Shown: in pieces, positions 9,464 through 17,461 of the stretch | Layout: each line of letters starts with the position of its first letter | Position numbering within the stretch: the first letter of the stretch is position 1 | NCBI GenBank assembly: GCA_035574275.1 | Contig: DATLYY010000020.1 | Span: 1-51,291, forward strand | Length of the DNA stretch: 51,291 nucleotides | Direction: 5' to 3' | Origin: Verrucomicrobiia bacterium | GTDB lineage: Bacteria; Zixibacteria; MSB-5A5; DSPP01 | The notes under the pieces: model-generated | What the model saw: only the letters and a program-made list of their open reading frames with translations | What the model was told of the DNA's origin: nothing | Database searches by the model: none | Translations under genes and position numbers: made by a program

Positions 9464-11026
9464 ATGAGCGACCGCCCCAAAGGCCTCGTCCGCTGGCTCA
9501 CCACCACGGATCATAAAGACATCGGTATTCTGTATCTGGTCACGGCGCTCTTTATGGCCGTCTTCGGCGGGGCCTTCGCCGGGCTTTTGCGCGCCCAGCT
9601 TTCAGCCGCCGACCTAAAGGTTTTAAATCCCGACCTGTACAACCAGTTTTTGTCCATGCACGGGACGGTGATGATTTTCTTCGTCATCATTCCTGCGCTT
9701 GCCGGGTTCGGCAACTACTTTGTGCCACTCTTAATCGGGGCGCGGGACATGGCCTTCCCAAAGTTAAACGCCCTTTCTTATTGGCTGGTCATCCCGGCGG
9801 CCTTCTTGATGTTCGGCAGCTTTTTCGTCCAAGGCGGTGCGGCGCAGGCGGGGTGGACCGGCTACGTGCCCTTGGCTTCGCGCCAGTTTTCCGGAACGGC
9901 GGGCGTCGATATGTGGATTTTGGGGCTGCATTTGGTCGGGCTTTCCAGTATTTTGGGGGCCATTAATTTCTTGGTCACCATCATCAACATGCGCGCCCCG
10001 GGGATGGCGTATTTCAAGATGCCCCTTTTCGTCTGGACCTGGTTCGTCAACGCCACCTTGATTTTGTTCGCCACGCCGGTTTTGGCCGGGGCGTTGACCA
10101 TGGCTTTGACCGATCGGGCCTTTGGCACCGGCTTTTTCCGCCCCTCGGAGGGGGGGGACCCGCTTTTGTGGCAGCATCTTTTCTGGTTTTACTCCCACCC
10201 GGCCGTGTACATCATGGTTTTACCGGGGATGGGAATCGTCTCGCACGTTCTGCCCGCCTTTTCCAGCAAGAAGATTTTCGGCTACAAGGGGATCGTGTAC
10301 GCCACGGCGGCCATCGGCGTCATCGGTTTTATGGTGTGGGCCCATCACATGTTCACCTCCGGCATCGACCCGCGCCTGCGGGCCTTTTTCGCCTTTATGA
10401 CGATGGTGATCGCCGTGCCAACGGGGGTCAAAATTTTTTCGTGGCTGGCGACCATTTGGGGCGGGCAGATTCGCTTCACCACGGCGATGAAGTTTGCTTT
10501 GGGATTCATCGCCCTTTTCGTGATGGGCGGTATTTCCGGGTTGACGCTGGCTGTTGTTCCCTTTGACGTGCAGGTGCACGACAGCTACTACGTGGTGGCC
10601 CACCTGCATTATGTCCTGTTCGGTGGCTCCGTGATGGCGCTTTTGGCCGGGGTTTTCTTCTGGTTTCCAAAAATGTCCGGGCGGATTTTGGATGAAAAAT
10701 TGGGGAACGTGATTTTCTGGCTTATCTTTTTGGGAATGAACATCACCTTTTTGCCGATGCACTGGCTGGGGATCGTCGGGATGGCTCGCCGTATCTATAC
10801 CTACCGGCCGGAGTTTGAGTTCTGGAATCAGGTGGCCTCCTTCGGGTATATCCTGCTTTTTGCGGGGGGGATGCTTTTGCTCTACAACATGTTCAAAACC
10901 TTGCGCAAAGGAGAGCGGGCCGCCGACGATCCGTGGGGCGCCTATCCTTTGCAAAGGACTCTGGACTGGTCGGTCTCCAGCCCGCCGCCGGTGGAAAATT
11001 TCGCCAAGATCCCCGAGATCGCATAA
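9464..11026 (+). CDS. coxA: Cytochrome c oxidase subunit I, A2-type
   Basis: 520-aa heme-copper oxidase catalytic subunit with about 12 helices. Visible signatures are DHKDIGILY at the N-terminus, MHGTVMIFF (low-spin heme ligand), the CuB/active-site stretch around YSHPAVY (about 241), AHHMFTSG (about 290, CuB His pair) and HLHYVLFGG (about 372, heme ligands). The proton-pathway Glu of A1 enzymes (HPEVY) is replaced by the Tyr-Ser form YSHPAVY. This is the hallmark of A2-type oxidases such as the Rhodothermus marinus caa3. The start is 1 bp after coxB. Confidence 0.96.
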   Translation: MSDRPKGLVRWLTTTDHKDIGILYLVTALFMAVFGGAFAGLLRAQLSAADLKVLNPDLYNQFLSMHGTVMIFFVIIPALAGFGNYFVPLLIGARDMAFPKLNALSYWLVIPAAFLMFGSFFVQGGAAQAGWTGYVPLASRQFSGTAGVDMWILGLHLVGLSSILGAINFLVTIINMRAPGMAYFKMPLFVWTWFVNATLILFATPVLAGALTMALTDRAFGTGFFRPSEGGDPLLWQHLFWFYSHPAVYIMVLPGMGIVSHVLPAFSSKKIFGYKGIVYATAAIGVIGFMVWAHHMFTSGIDPRLRAFFAFMTMVIAVPTGVKIFSWLATIWGGQIRFTTAMKFALGFIALFVMGGISGLTLAVVPFDVQVHDSYYVVAHLHYVLFGGSVMALLAGVFFWFPKMSGRILDEKLGNVIFWLIFLGMNITFLPMHWLGIVGMARRIYTYRPEFEFWNQVASFGYILLFAGGMLLLYNMFKTLRKGERAADDPWGAYPLQRTLDWSVSSPPPVENFAKIPEIA

Positions 11027-12129
11027 TGCCATTTACCTTCCGCAAAGCCGCCCGGGTTCCCAGTGCCGAAGCGGGAGCCGCCGGGGAAGTCCGCATCGCC
11101 GGCTGGCTTTTGTTTTTGGCTCTATTGGTTTTCGTCCTAATCCTTTGGGGCGGGGTGGTGCGGCTTTCCGGATCAGGGCTTTCCATCCCGGACTGGCCCC
11201 TGATCAACGGCAGCCTGCTGCCGCCGGCAACGGAGGCCGAGTGGCAGACGGTTTTTGAAAGCTATCAGAAAGTCACCCCTCCCTCCTTCGTCGAAACCCC
11301 AATGTCGGAGTTTAAAAAAATGTTCTGGATTGAATACGGCCACCGCTTTCTGGCGGCTTTGGTCGGAATCGTTTTTCTGGCCGTCTTTGTGCGGGGGTTC
11401 CGCAACGTTTCGCTCCGCCGGCAGGTGGGGGCCCACCTCATCTTTGCCGCCATGCTTCTGGTCGGGCAGGCGATTTTGGGAGGGGTGGTGGTGAAGGAGG
11501 AATTGAAGGGGGAACTGGTGGCGGCCCATCTGGGGACGGCCTTCTGGTTTTTCGGCGTGCTTTTGTGGATGGCCCTGAAACTTTCGCGGATGGAGGGAGC
11601 GATCCTGGAGCGCACCGGCCGCAAGGGGCTTGTGCTGCTTGCCTGGGCGGCCACCCTTTTTGTTTTCATCCAGATTGTCTCCGGGGGGCTGGTGGCCGGA
11701 AGCCGCGCCGGACTGGTGTTCAACACCTTTCCCAAAATCGGGGATTTTTGGATTCCTCCCGCCCATGTCCTCTGGTCTTCCGTGTACCAGCCGGCCATCA
11801 ACAACGTCTTTCAGAACCAAATCCTGATCCAGTTTTTTCACCGCTGGTGGGCCTTTATTGCCGCCGGGTTGGTCATCTGGGCGCACATAGCCGCGCTCAA
11901 GGTTTCCACCACGCCGCGGGCCCGCTTGGCGGCGCGGGGGAGCGCGGTTTTCGTCACCCTGCAAGTTATTCTGGGAATCGGCAACTTGATGATGAAGGCC
12001 CCCTTTGGGATGAGCTTGGCGCATCTGGCCACCGGCTTGAGTTTGTTCGCCCTTATGGTGATTTTAACCTATGAAGTTCGCTTCCGCTGGGAATCCCAGC
12101 CTGCTCGGTATGAAGCCCCGGTTGCTTGA
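11026..12129 (+). CDS. ctaA: Heme A synthase (COX15/CtaA family)
   Basis: 367-aa eight-helix membrane protein that oxidises the methyl of heme O to the formyl of heme A. The conserved pattern is present: GGVVRLSGSGLSIPDWPL near the N-terminus, EYGHRFLAALVG, AAHLGTAFWFF and FHRWWAF, supplying the heme-ligand histidines. I chose the ATG at 11026, which overlaps the coxA stop (TAATG); the frame extends upstream, but only inside coxA. It overlaps ctaB by 59 bp. Confidence 0.92.
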   Translation: MPFTFRKAARVPSAEAGAAGEVRIAGWLLFLALLVFVLILWGGVVRLSGSGLSIPDWPLINGSLLPPATEAEWQTVFESYQKVTPPSFVETPMSEFKKMFWIEYGHRFLAALVGIVFLAVFVRGFRNVSLRRQVGAHLIFAAMLLVGQAILGGVVVKEELKGELVAAHLGTAFWFFGVLLWMALKLSRMEGAILERTGRKGLVLLAWAATLFVFIQIVSGGLVAGSRAGLVFNTFPKIGDFWIPPAHVLWSSVYQPAINNVFQNQILIQFFHRWWAFIAAGLVIWAHIAALKVSTTPRARLAARGSAVFVTLQVILGIGNLMMKAPFGMSLAHLATGLSLFALMVILTYEVRFRWESQPARYEAPVA

Positions 12130-12982
12130 TTTTATCAACTTGACCAAGCCGACCATCCTGCTTTTGGTGGTTCTGACCGGGGCGGCCGCTTTGGTAATGG
12201 AGGGCTCGCTTCTTTCCGAGCCGGCCGCTTTCGGGCTCGTCCTCTTCGGTTTGTCTTTGACCGCGGGGTCGGCTAACGCCTTGAACCAGTATTTTGAGCG
12301 GGACATCGACGCGGTGATGGACCGTACCAAAAGGAAGCGTCCCCTCCCGCTGAAAAACCTTTCCCCTCGGGCGGCCCTGTTTTTCGCCGTCACCATCGGC
12401 GTGGCGGCGGTTTTGCTTTTCGCGTTTCGGTTCAATCTTTTCTCGGCCATCCTGGCCTTGGGAACAATTATCTATTATGCTTTCTTTTACACCCTTTATT
12501 TGAAGCCGCGGCTGTATCAGAACATCGTCATCGGCGGGGCGGCCGGCTCGATGGCGCCGGTGATTGCCTGGGCCGCCGCCACGGGGGGGCTGAATCTGAC
12601 TCCCTGGATTTTATTTCTGATCATTTTTTTCTGGACGCCCCCCCATTTCTGGGCCCTCGCGATGTGCGTAAAAAAGGACTACGAGCGGGCCAAAATACCG
12701 ATGCTGCCGGTGGTCAAGGGGGATCGGGAAACCGCCCGGCAGATTCTGGTGTACACTTTGTGGATGGTCGCTTTCAGCCTGGCTTTGCTTTTTGTCCGCG
12801 CCGGGCTGGTTTATCTGCTTGTGGCCCTCATTTTGAACGGCATTTTCCTGCACAAGGCGTACCGCATCTGGCGTCGCGGAGCTTTTGCCGAGGCTTGGGG
12901 ACTTTTCGGCTACTCCATCGTGTATCTTTTGGTTCTGTTTTTGGGAATCATGGCGGATGCGGTCTGGCATAAAAGCTTGTAG
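12071..12982 (+). CDS. ctaB: Protoheme IX farnesyltransferase (heme O synthase)
   Basis: UbiA-family prenyltransferase of 303 aa that attaches farnesyl diphosphate to heme B, the step before CtaA. The Mg-binding motif is clear in the first loop (NALNQYFERDIDAVMDRT, about 71-88). The second Asp-rich loop (KKDYERAKIPMLPV) follows near residue 200. An alternative start at ATG 12110 would leave a shorter N-terminus beginning MKPRLLDFINLTKP, which matches the usual family start better. I list the longer frame because neither start has a convincing ribosome site. Confidence 0.92.
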   Translation: MKFASAGNPSLLGMKPRLLDFINLTKPTILLLVVLTGAAALVMEGSLLSEPAAFGLVLFGLSLTAGSANALNQYFERDIDAVMDRTKRKRPLPLKNLSPRAALFFAVTIGVAAVLLFAFRFNLFSAILALGTIIYYAFFYTLYLKPRLYQNIVIGGAAGSMAPVIAWAAATGGLNLTPWILFLIIFFWTPPHFWALAMCVKKDYERAKIPMLPVVKGDRETARQILVYTLWMVAFSLALLFVRAGLVYLLVALILNGIFLHKAYRIWRRGAFAEAWGLFGYSIVYLLVLFLGIMADAVWHKSL

Positions 12983-13009
12983 GATACCCTTGGTGGATAG
13001 GGAAAAGAG

Positions 13010-13534
13010 ATGACAAAAAATAAGAAACTCGGCTTGGCGTTCGGGGCGTTCGGCGTTTTGATGTTCGCTTTCGCCTTTGCCAATGTTCCGGCTTTCAAGC
13101 TGTTCTGCCGGAAGCTGGGATTCGGACTTTCCCCCAATAACACGGGGGCAAAGGTGGCGGATGCCAAAACGGCCGGCCGCGAAGTCGAGGTGCTTTTTAT
13201 GGGGGTGGTGGCGGGCGGGGCGCCGATCGTCTTCGAGGGGGTTGAGCCGACCAAGGAGGTGCGGCTGGGGGAACAGGCCGAAACGGCCTACCGCTTCGTC
13301 AATTTGTCCAACGATACCATCCGCTTCCGCCCCGTGCATTCGATTCTGCCGGAGGGGGCGGCCACCCGTTTTGCCCTGAAAAAATGTTTCTGTTTCGACG
13401 ACCAGACCCTTTTACCCAAACAGGAAGTGACCATGCCGGTCGTTTTCTCCATCGGTTCCGATTTGGACTCCAACGTGGAACGGGTGACCTTGAACTACAC
13501 CCTCTTCCAAAAACCACTGCACGAGGAAAAATGA
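13010..13534 (+). CDS. ctaG: Cytochrome c oxidase assembly protein CtaG/Cox11
   Basis: 174-aa copper chaperone that delivers copper to the CuB site. It has a single N-terminal helix followed by a periplasmic immunoglobulin-like domain. The copper motif CFCF is present in 'FALKKCFCFDDQTL' (about residue 125), preceded by 'RPVHSILPEGA'. The ATG at 13010 follows GGGAAAAGAG. It is part of the oxidase operon and overlaps the next small gene by ATGA. Confidence 0.93.
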   Translation: MTKNKKLGLAFGAFGVLMFAFAFANVPAFKLFCRKLGFGLSPNNTGAKVADAKTAGREVEVLFMGVVAGGAPIVFEGVEPTKEVRLGEQAETAYRFVNLSNDTIRFRPVHSILPEGAATRFALKKCFCFDDQTLLPKQEVTMPVVFSIGSDLDSNVERVTLNYTLFQKPLHEEK

Positions 13535-13683
13535 AAACCGTCGCCCTTGAAGAGCGGGAACTAAAAATCGGGCGGAAAAACCGGCGGCTGGGGACGGTTT
13601 TGATTCTTCTGGCGTTGGCTTTGATGACGGCAAGTTTTGTGTTGATGAAAATTTATCATTTCGTTCCGGCCCCGCCCAAGTAG
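13531..13683 (+). CDS. Small single-helix membrane protein in the oxidase operon
   Basis: 50-aa protein with a charged N-terminus (LEERELKIGRKNRR) and one hydrophobic helix (about residues 21-40). It starts at an ATG overlapping the ctaG stop (ATGA) with GAGG just upstream, and lies 30 bp before coxC. Small one-helix proteins at this position in cox operons are often accessory or subunit-IV-like. I cannot assign it to a family from sequence alone. Confidence 0.75.
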   Translation: MKTVALEERELKIGRKNRRLGTVLILLALALMTASFVLMKIYHFVPAPPK

Positions 13684-13713
13684 GGAAACAGGGGCCGGGC
13701 TGGAGAGGAGTTT

Positions 13714-14496
13714 ATGAGCGAAGCGCATTCCGAAACTGCCCATGCCGGGCACGGCAGCTGGTGGCCCGCCATTCTGGCCCTGGGGACCGGCTTTCTGCCG
13801 TTCGGCTTTATTGTCTTGACCTGGGGTTCCAAAGAGGCCGGCATTGTTCTTTTGGCCGTCGGTTCCCTAATCACCCTCTTCGCCATGAGCGGCTGGGTGC
13901 ATTCGGTCATTCGGGAGAAATACGCCGTGTCCTACGACGCGGGGGAATACGACTGGCTGAAAAACGGGATGAAGTTTTTCTTGATTTCGGAGGCGATGAT
14001 TTTCGGCGCCTTTTTCGCCCACCATTTCTACACCCGGGCCCATTTCGACGTCTGGCCGCCGGCCGGGGCGCCGCATCTGGATACCCGGCTGCCGGCCATC
14101 GCAACCTTGCTTCTGGTTTTTTCCTCCTTCACCATGGAGTGGGCCCACAAAGCGTTGGTCAGCGGCAAGCGGATGGCCTCCGAACGCTGGGTTTTGTTCT
14201 CCCTCTTTTTGGGGATTGTCTTTCTTTCCATTCAGGGATATGAATGGGGGCACCTGCACGAATTCGACCGGTTCGTCCACAACAAGGGGGTTTTCGGCAG
14301 CCAGTTCTACTCGATGACCGGTTTCCACGGCCTGCACGTCTCCGTCGGATTGGTCTTGCTGGCCTCCGTCTGGGTGCGGCTGAAACTGGGGCATTTTTCG
14401 GCCGGGCGGCATTTCGGCTTTCTCTCCTCCCTCTGGTACTGGCACTTTGTCGATATCGTCTGGGTGTTTCTGTTCACGACGATTTATCTGTTGTAG
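13714..14496 (+). CDS. coxC: Cytochrome c oxidase subunit III
   Basis: 260-aa seven-helix subunit. The signatures are MKFFLISEAMIFGAFFAHHFY, a FTMEWAHKAL stretch, 'SIQGYEWGHL' with 'FYSMTGFHGLHVSVGL' and the terminal 'LWYWHFVDIVWVFLF'. It starts at 13714 behind GGAGAGGAG at ideal spacing. Last gene of the operon: an intrinsic terminator begins 28 bp after the stop. Confidence 0.95.
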   Translation: MSEAHSETAHAGHGSWWPAILALGTGFLPFGFIVLTWGSKEAGIVLLAVGSLITLFAMSGWVHSVIREKYAVSYDAGEYDWLKNGMKFFLISEAMIFGAFFAHHFYTRAHFDVWPPAGAPHLDTRLPAIATLLLVFSSFTMEWAHKALVSGKRMASERWVLFSLFLGIVFLSIQGYEWGHLHEFDRFVHNKGVFGSQFYSMTGFHGLHVSVGLVLLASVWVRLKLGHFSAGRHFGFLSSLWYWHFVDIVWVFLFTTIYLL

Positions 14497-14524
14497 CTCG
14501 CGTTGAAAATAGGACAGATTTCCT

Positions 14525-14556
14525 AAAGGCAATCCGTCGGATTGCCTTTCTTTTTT
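14525..14556 (+). terminator. Rho-independent terminator of the act-cox operon
   Basis: A perfect 11-bp stem (AAAGGCAATCC, 14525-14535, with GGATTGCCTTT, 14539-14549) has a 3-nt loop and is followed by C and six T. It is ideally placed after coxC. Confidence 0.93.
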
Positions 14557-14602
14557 GGCGGGGAAAAGGAGATCCGGTTTTCTTCGCACGAGCAGAGGGC
14601 GT

Positions 14603-14631
14603 TTGCGCGGAAGGTGGTTTCCTATTATCCT
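14603..14631 (+). promoter_or_regulatory. Candidate promoter of tRNA-His
   Basis: TTGCGC (14603-14608) and TATCCT (14626-14631) with 17-bp spacing would start transcription about 25 bp before the tRNA. The elements are weaker than other promoters in the window. Confidence 0.4.
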
Positions 14632-14664
14632 TCCAATGAGGATTTGTTGAACATCCCTCCCATG

Positions 14665-14738
14665 GTGGGCATAGCTCAGCCGGTTAGAGCACCAGGTTGT
14701 GGCCCTGGGGGTCGTGGGTTCGAATCCCATTGCCCACC
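14665..14738 (+). tRNA. tRNA-His (anticodon GTG)
   Basis: Cloverleaf visible by eye. The acceptor stem is GTGGGCA (14665-14671) with TGCCCAC (14731-14737). The D arm contains AGCTCAGCCGGTTAGAGC, the anticodon stem-loop is CCAGG-TTGTGGC-CCTGG with anticodon GTG, and the T arm contains GTGGGTTCGAATCCCAT. The preceding G (14664) and position-73 C (14738) can form the extra G-1:C73 pair that defines bacterial tRNA-His. Only CA follows C73, so the 3' CCA is apparently added after transcription. Confidence 0.97.
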
Positions 14739-14783
14739 CATTTAAAACAGCGATTAGAGGCCGGCGATTGATTGCGATTTCTT

Positions 14784-14822
14784 GGTCGTGCGGAAAGCCG
14801 GTCCCCGGCTTTCCACACGACC
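14784..14822. other. Strong hairpin between tRNA-His and the Rrf2 gene
   Basis: GGTCGTG-C-GGAAAGCCGG pairs with CCGGCTTTCC-A-CACGACC across a TCC loop: 17 pairs with one C.A mismatch. No T-run follows, so it is not a standard intrinsic terminator. It may end or process the tRNA transcript, or be one of the intergenic palindromes common in this window. The remaining sequence between tRNA and promoter (14739-14900) shows no gene. Confidence 0.6.
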
Positions 14823-14901
14823 GGCGGGTTGCCGGGCGGCAACGGCCCGGACCGAATGCCGACAGCGGCGGTCGGCGATTTGAAAAATTTCCAGAAAAGG
14901 C

Positions 14902-14966
14902 TTGACAGCCGTCTTTCCGCCGTATAAATTGTGGGTGGATTCAATGGATTATTATAATCCATTGAA
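14902..14966 (+). promoter_or_regulatory. Rrf2 gene promoter with perfect 27-bp palindromic operator
   Basis: TTGACA (14902-14907) with 17-bp spacing to TAAATT (14925-14930). From 14940 to 14966 lies a perfect palindrome, TTCAATGGATTAT / T / ATAATCCATTGAA, covering the expected start of transcription just before the Rrf2 start codon. Rrf2 regulators often repress their own genes through such dyads. The same arms at the same spacing recur at 22762-22788. Confidence 0.75.
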
Positions 14967-14984
14967 AGAGAGGATGGTGCTGAA

Positions 14985-15449
14985 ATGGCCCGGTTGCTGC
15001 CGCTTTCCAAGGGGTGCCAGTATGCCATCCGCACGGCGGCCTCTCTCACACTCGAACCGCCCGGTACGGTTTTTCCCCGGCGGGAGGTCAGCCGGCGCAC
15101 CCAAATCCCATACGCCTTCGTCTCCAAAATCCTGCAGACCCTGACCCGCGGCGGGCTTTTGCGCTCCCACCGGGGCGCCAAGCGCGGTTATTCACTGGCC
15201 CGGGCACCCAAAGGGATTTCCCTTTTGGACGTGGTGACCGCCTACGACGGTCCCTTGGGGCACGAGGGCTGCCTCTTGGACGACTACAAGCTCTGCCCGG
15301 GGGAGCGGGTCTGCGCCGTGCACCACCGGCGGATGGCCGCGCAGAAAAAAATGACCGAAAGTCTCTCTTCCGTATCCGTTTCCGAGGTGGCCCGGACGCT
15401 TTTTACCCGCCGCGGCAACGGCAACTACAAACTGGCGGAGCCCGTATGA
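14985..15449 (+). CDS. Rrf2-family Fe-S transcriptional regulator (NsrR/IscR-like)
   Basis: 154-aa Rrf2 protein: N-terminal winged helix (MARLLPLSKGCQYAIR..., recognition region near residues 28-45 and 'KILQTLTRGGLLRSHRGAKRGYSLAR'), dimerisation helix, and a cluster-binding loop with three cysteines spaced C-x7-C-x5-C (GCLLDDYKLCPGERVC). Three Cys in this loop hold a [2Fe-2S] or [4Fe-4S] cluster in IscR and NsrR, which sense cluster status or NO. Its promoter carries a perfect palindrome, so autoregulation is likely. The downstream hemerythrin and stress genes make NO, oxygen or redox sensing the best guess. Related to the second Rrf2 protein of this window (36795-37316), sharing the LPLSKGCQ start, KILQTLTR and GYSLAR motifs. 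Confidence 0.9.
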   Translation: MARLLPLSKGCQYAIRTAASLTLEPPGTVFPRREVSRRTQIPYAFVSKILQTLTRGGLLRSHRGAKRGYSLARAPKGISLLDVVTAYDGPLGHEGCLLDDYKLCPGERVCAVHHRRMAAQKKMTESLSSVSVSEVARTLFTRRGNGNYKLAEPV

Positions 15450-15628
15450 ACGTATTTTGTTTTTCCTTTGCCGGGCTTGCATCCCGCGCTTGCGATCTCC
15501 CCAAGGGGGGCCTTGACCCCGGACCGGTGCCTGCCAACTCCACCGAGTTGACCCACAGGCCATCCACCCAACCCTGCCGGGCGCCGGTCCGGGAAAATTT
15601 TAAACTTCCAACGGGGGCGGGGAATTGA
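15446..15628 (+). CDS. Possible 60-aa small protein coupled to the Rrf2 gene
   Basis: The frame starts at an ATG overlapping the Rrf2 stop (ATGA) and runs 60 codons. The product begins MNVFCFSFAGL and is rich in Pro and Cys without recognisable domains. The arrangement is what coupled genes look like. However, the DNA also contains a long stem (15518-15593), and the composition is not convincingly protein-like, so it could be an untranslated structured spacer. Low confidence as a gene. Confidence 0.3.
   Translation: MNVFCFSFAGLASRACDLPKGGLDPGPVPANSTELTHRPSTQPCRAPVRENFKLPTGAGN
15518..15593 (+). other. Long stem with internal hairpin in the Rrf2-hemerythrin spacer
   Basis: CCCGGACCGGTGCC (15518-15531) pairs with GGCGCCGGTCCGGG (15580-15593), 14 pairs including one G.T. 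Inside is a second hairpin, AACTC-CACC-GAGTT. A short CCCC-AAGG-GGGG hairpin lies just upstream. There is no T-run. The folded transcript would be a branched structure between the regulator and the stress genes, possibly a processing or stability element. Confidence 0.5.
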
Positions 15629-15644
15629 AGGGAGGAAGGCCGCC

Positions 15645-15893
15645 ATGAAAATCAAAAACTTCCGGCTGCGCAACCGGGGGCTTTATTACTTTTTCCCCGG
15701 CTGGAATACCCTGCCGTTTTTCAACCGCAAGTCCAAGAGTTTAAAGCATTCCGTTGTCTTTCCTTCCGATCACAGCCCAAACCGGTTGATTCCCCCGTCC
15801 GAAACCAAAAGCGGCCGCCGGTTCGGGTTGTGGTCGTTTGGAAAGGGAGGGTTTTTGAGGCGCTTTTTTTCCCTCAACAGGAAGACCCCATGA
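15645..15893 (+). CDS. Hypothetical basic 82-aa protein
   Basis: It starts at 15645 behind an excellent GGGAGGAAGG ribosome site and its TGA overlaps the ATG of the following hemerythrin (ATGA), good evidence that it is translated. The product is strongly basic and aromatic (starts MKIKNFRLRNRGLYYFFPGW, ends in a RRFFSLNRKTP-like tail), with no transmembrane segment or known motif. I do not recognise a family. Its position suggests co-expression with the hemerythrins. Confidence 0.55.
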   Translation: MKIKNFRLRNRGLYYFFPGWNTLPFFNRKSKSLKHSVVFPSDHSPNRLIPPSETKSGRRFGLWSFGKGGFLRRFFSLNRKTP

Positions 15894-16381
15894 AACCGAC
15901 TCATACCCTCCGGGAGCACCACGACGAGTTGCGCCTCAAGGTGCAAAACTTCGAGCAGGTTTTAGCCACGCTCCCCCACCTTTCCCAGCCGGAGCTGGAA
16001 CGGGTGGTGCGGGAGCAGGTCCTCTTTCTGCGGGAGGATGTAAAAAGCCACGCCGCCGCCGAAGAGGCCTCCTTGTATCCCGAGGTTAACGCGCTTGCGG
16101 ACAATCCCGCCTTCAGCACCACCGCCACGATGGAGATCGACCATGAATATATCGCCGGCTACATCGAGCGGCTGGCGGAGATGCGCCTGGACATATCCCC
16201 GAGAAGGGTTGCCGAGTTCCAGCGGGTGGGATGGGAGCTGGTGGCGATTTTGAAGCTGCATTTTGACAAGGAGGAGCGGGTCTATCTGCCGCTTTTGGAT
16301 TCGCGCCTCACGGAAAAAGAGGTGCAAACACGCATCGTGGAAAAAATGGAAACCTTTGAAGAGGCCCGATGGTCGGAGTAG
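15890..16381 (+). CDS. Hemerythrin HHE-domain protein (copy 1)
   Basis: 163-aa four-helix cation-binding protein. The diiron ligand pattern is visible: H-x-x-x-[HE] in the first helix (REHHDEL), HAAAEEASLYPEV in the second, IDHEYIAGYIE in the third and LHFDKEERVYLPLLD in the fourth. Hemerythrin-like proteins bind oxygen or NO, or help protect and repair Fe-S proteins. The frame extends upstream to a GTG at 15830, but the ATG at 15890 matches copy 2 exactly (MKPTHTLRE) and overlaps the upstream gene. Probably a duplicate of the next gene. Confidence 0.9.
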   Translation: MKPTHTLREHHDELRLKVQNFEQVLATLPHLSQPELERVVREQVLFLREDVKSHAAAEEASLYPEVNALADNPAFSTTATMEIDHEYIAGYIERLAEMRLDISPRRVAEFQRVGWELVAILKLHFDKEERVYLPLLDSRLTEKEVQTRIVEKMETFEEARWSE

Positions 16382-16403
16382 GGGCAAGGAAGGAGCGAAT
16401 GCA

Positions 16404-16994
16404 ATGAAACCGACCCACACGCTACGAGAAGAACATGACCTGTTGATGAAAAAAATCCAAGAATTTGAGGAGGTTTTGGACGCGCTCCCCCGGGTGCCGC
16501 AGGAGGACTTGAAGCGAGTGGTGGGGCGGGAAATCGATTTCCTTCAAAGGGAGATAAAGGATCATGCCGCCGCCGAGGAAAAATACCTCTACACGGAAAT
16601 CGATTACCTCTGTGGTAACAGCCGGGGTACCGGGGTTAAGACCAGCGCCACGATGAAAATCGACCACGAATACATCGCCGCCTATATCGACCGGCTTGCG
16701 GAGATGGCCCGCGGCATCCGTTCCGAAACCATTCCGGAGTTTCAGCGCGCCGGGTGGGAACTGGTGGCGATTCTGAAACTGCATTTCGACAAGGAGGAGC
16801 AGGTCTACTTGTCGCTTTTGGATTCCCGCTTTACGGAAGAGGAAGTGGAGCGGCGGATCGTGCGGCGGATGGAACAATTTGAAAAAGAGAGCGCGTACGC
16901 CCTCCCGGCTGAAAGAAAACTCGTTCTAAAGAATAAAAGGCAAGCCGCGGGAAGCGGCGTACCGGAAACCGGATTCGAAAGAATCCAAAAATAA
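16404..16994 (+). CDS. Hemerythrin HHE-domain protein (copy 2)
   Basis: 196-aa paralogue of the preceding gene with the same MKPTHTLRE start and the same ligand helices (HAAAEEKYLYTEI, IDHEYIAAYIDRL, LHFDKEEQVYLSLLD), plus a basic C-terminal tail of about 30 residues. AAGGAG precedes the ATG. The two copies are adjacent and highly similar, so this is a tandem duplication. A third, more distant hemerythrin lies at 39137. Confidence 0.9.
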   Translation: MKPTHTLREEHDLLMKKIQEFEEVLDALPRVPQEDLKRVVGREIDFLQREIKDHAAAEEKYLYTEIDYLCGNSRGTGVKTSATMKIDHEYIAAYIDRLAEMARGIRSETIPEFQRAGWELVAILKLHFDKEEQVYLSLLDSRFTEEEVERRIVRRMEQFEKESAYALPAERKLVLKNKRQAAGSGVPETGFERIQK

Positions 16995-17003
16995 GGAGGA
17001 GTC

Positions 17004-17450
17004 ATGACCAAATTAATGCTGCAGCGCGAGCCGTTCGACTACGAGCTCGATTTTCCCCGGGAGGTGGAACGGTTTTTCTCCCGTCCCCTTTCCCGCTTCC
17101 GGGAATTTCTCTCGGAGGAATGGTTTCCTTTCGTGGACATCGCCGAGACCAAAGACGACATCGTCGTCAAGGCCGAAGTCCCCGGGATGACCAAGGAGGA
17201 TATCTCCATTTCCCTTTCAGACAACGTCTTGACCTTGCGGGGGGAAAAGAAAAAGGACAAGGAAGAAAAGGGAAAAACCTTCTACCGGATGGAGCGGAGC
17301 TGGGGCTCGTTTGCCCGTTCCTTCACCCTGCCGGCGGCCGTAGTACCGGGCAAGGTGAAAGCCGTCTATAAAGACGGGGTACTGGAAATCACCCTGCCCA
17401 AATCGGAACAGGTCAAATCCAAGGAGATTCCGATTCTGGTGGAGGATTAG
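17004..17450 (+). CDS. Small heat-shock protein, Hsp20/alpha-crystallin family
   Basis: 148-aa ATP-independent holdase. The alpha-crystallin domain runs from about residue 45 (FVDIAETKDDIVVKAEVPGM) to 140, with the conserved 'GVLEITLPK' strand. An N-terminal Phe/Arg-rich arm and an 'IPIL' C-terminal I-x-I motif needed for oligomer assembly are both present. AAGGAGGAG lies at good spacing before the ATG. It is embedded in the stress island. Confidence 0.94.
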   Translation: MTKLMLQREPFDYELDFPREVERFFSRPLSRFREFLSEEWFPFVDIAETKDDIVVKAEVPGMTKEDISISLSDNVLTLRGEKKKDKEEKGKTFYRMERSWGSFARSFTLPAAVVPGKVKAVYKDGVLEITLPKSEQVKSKEIPILVED

Positions 17451-17461
17451 CCCGCTCCAAA

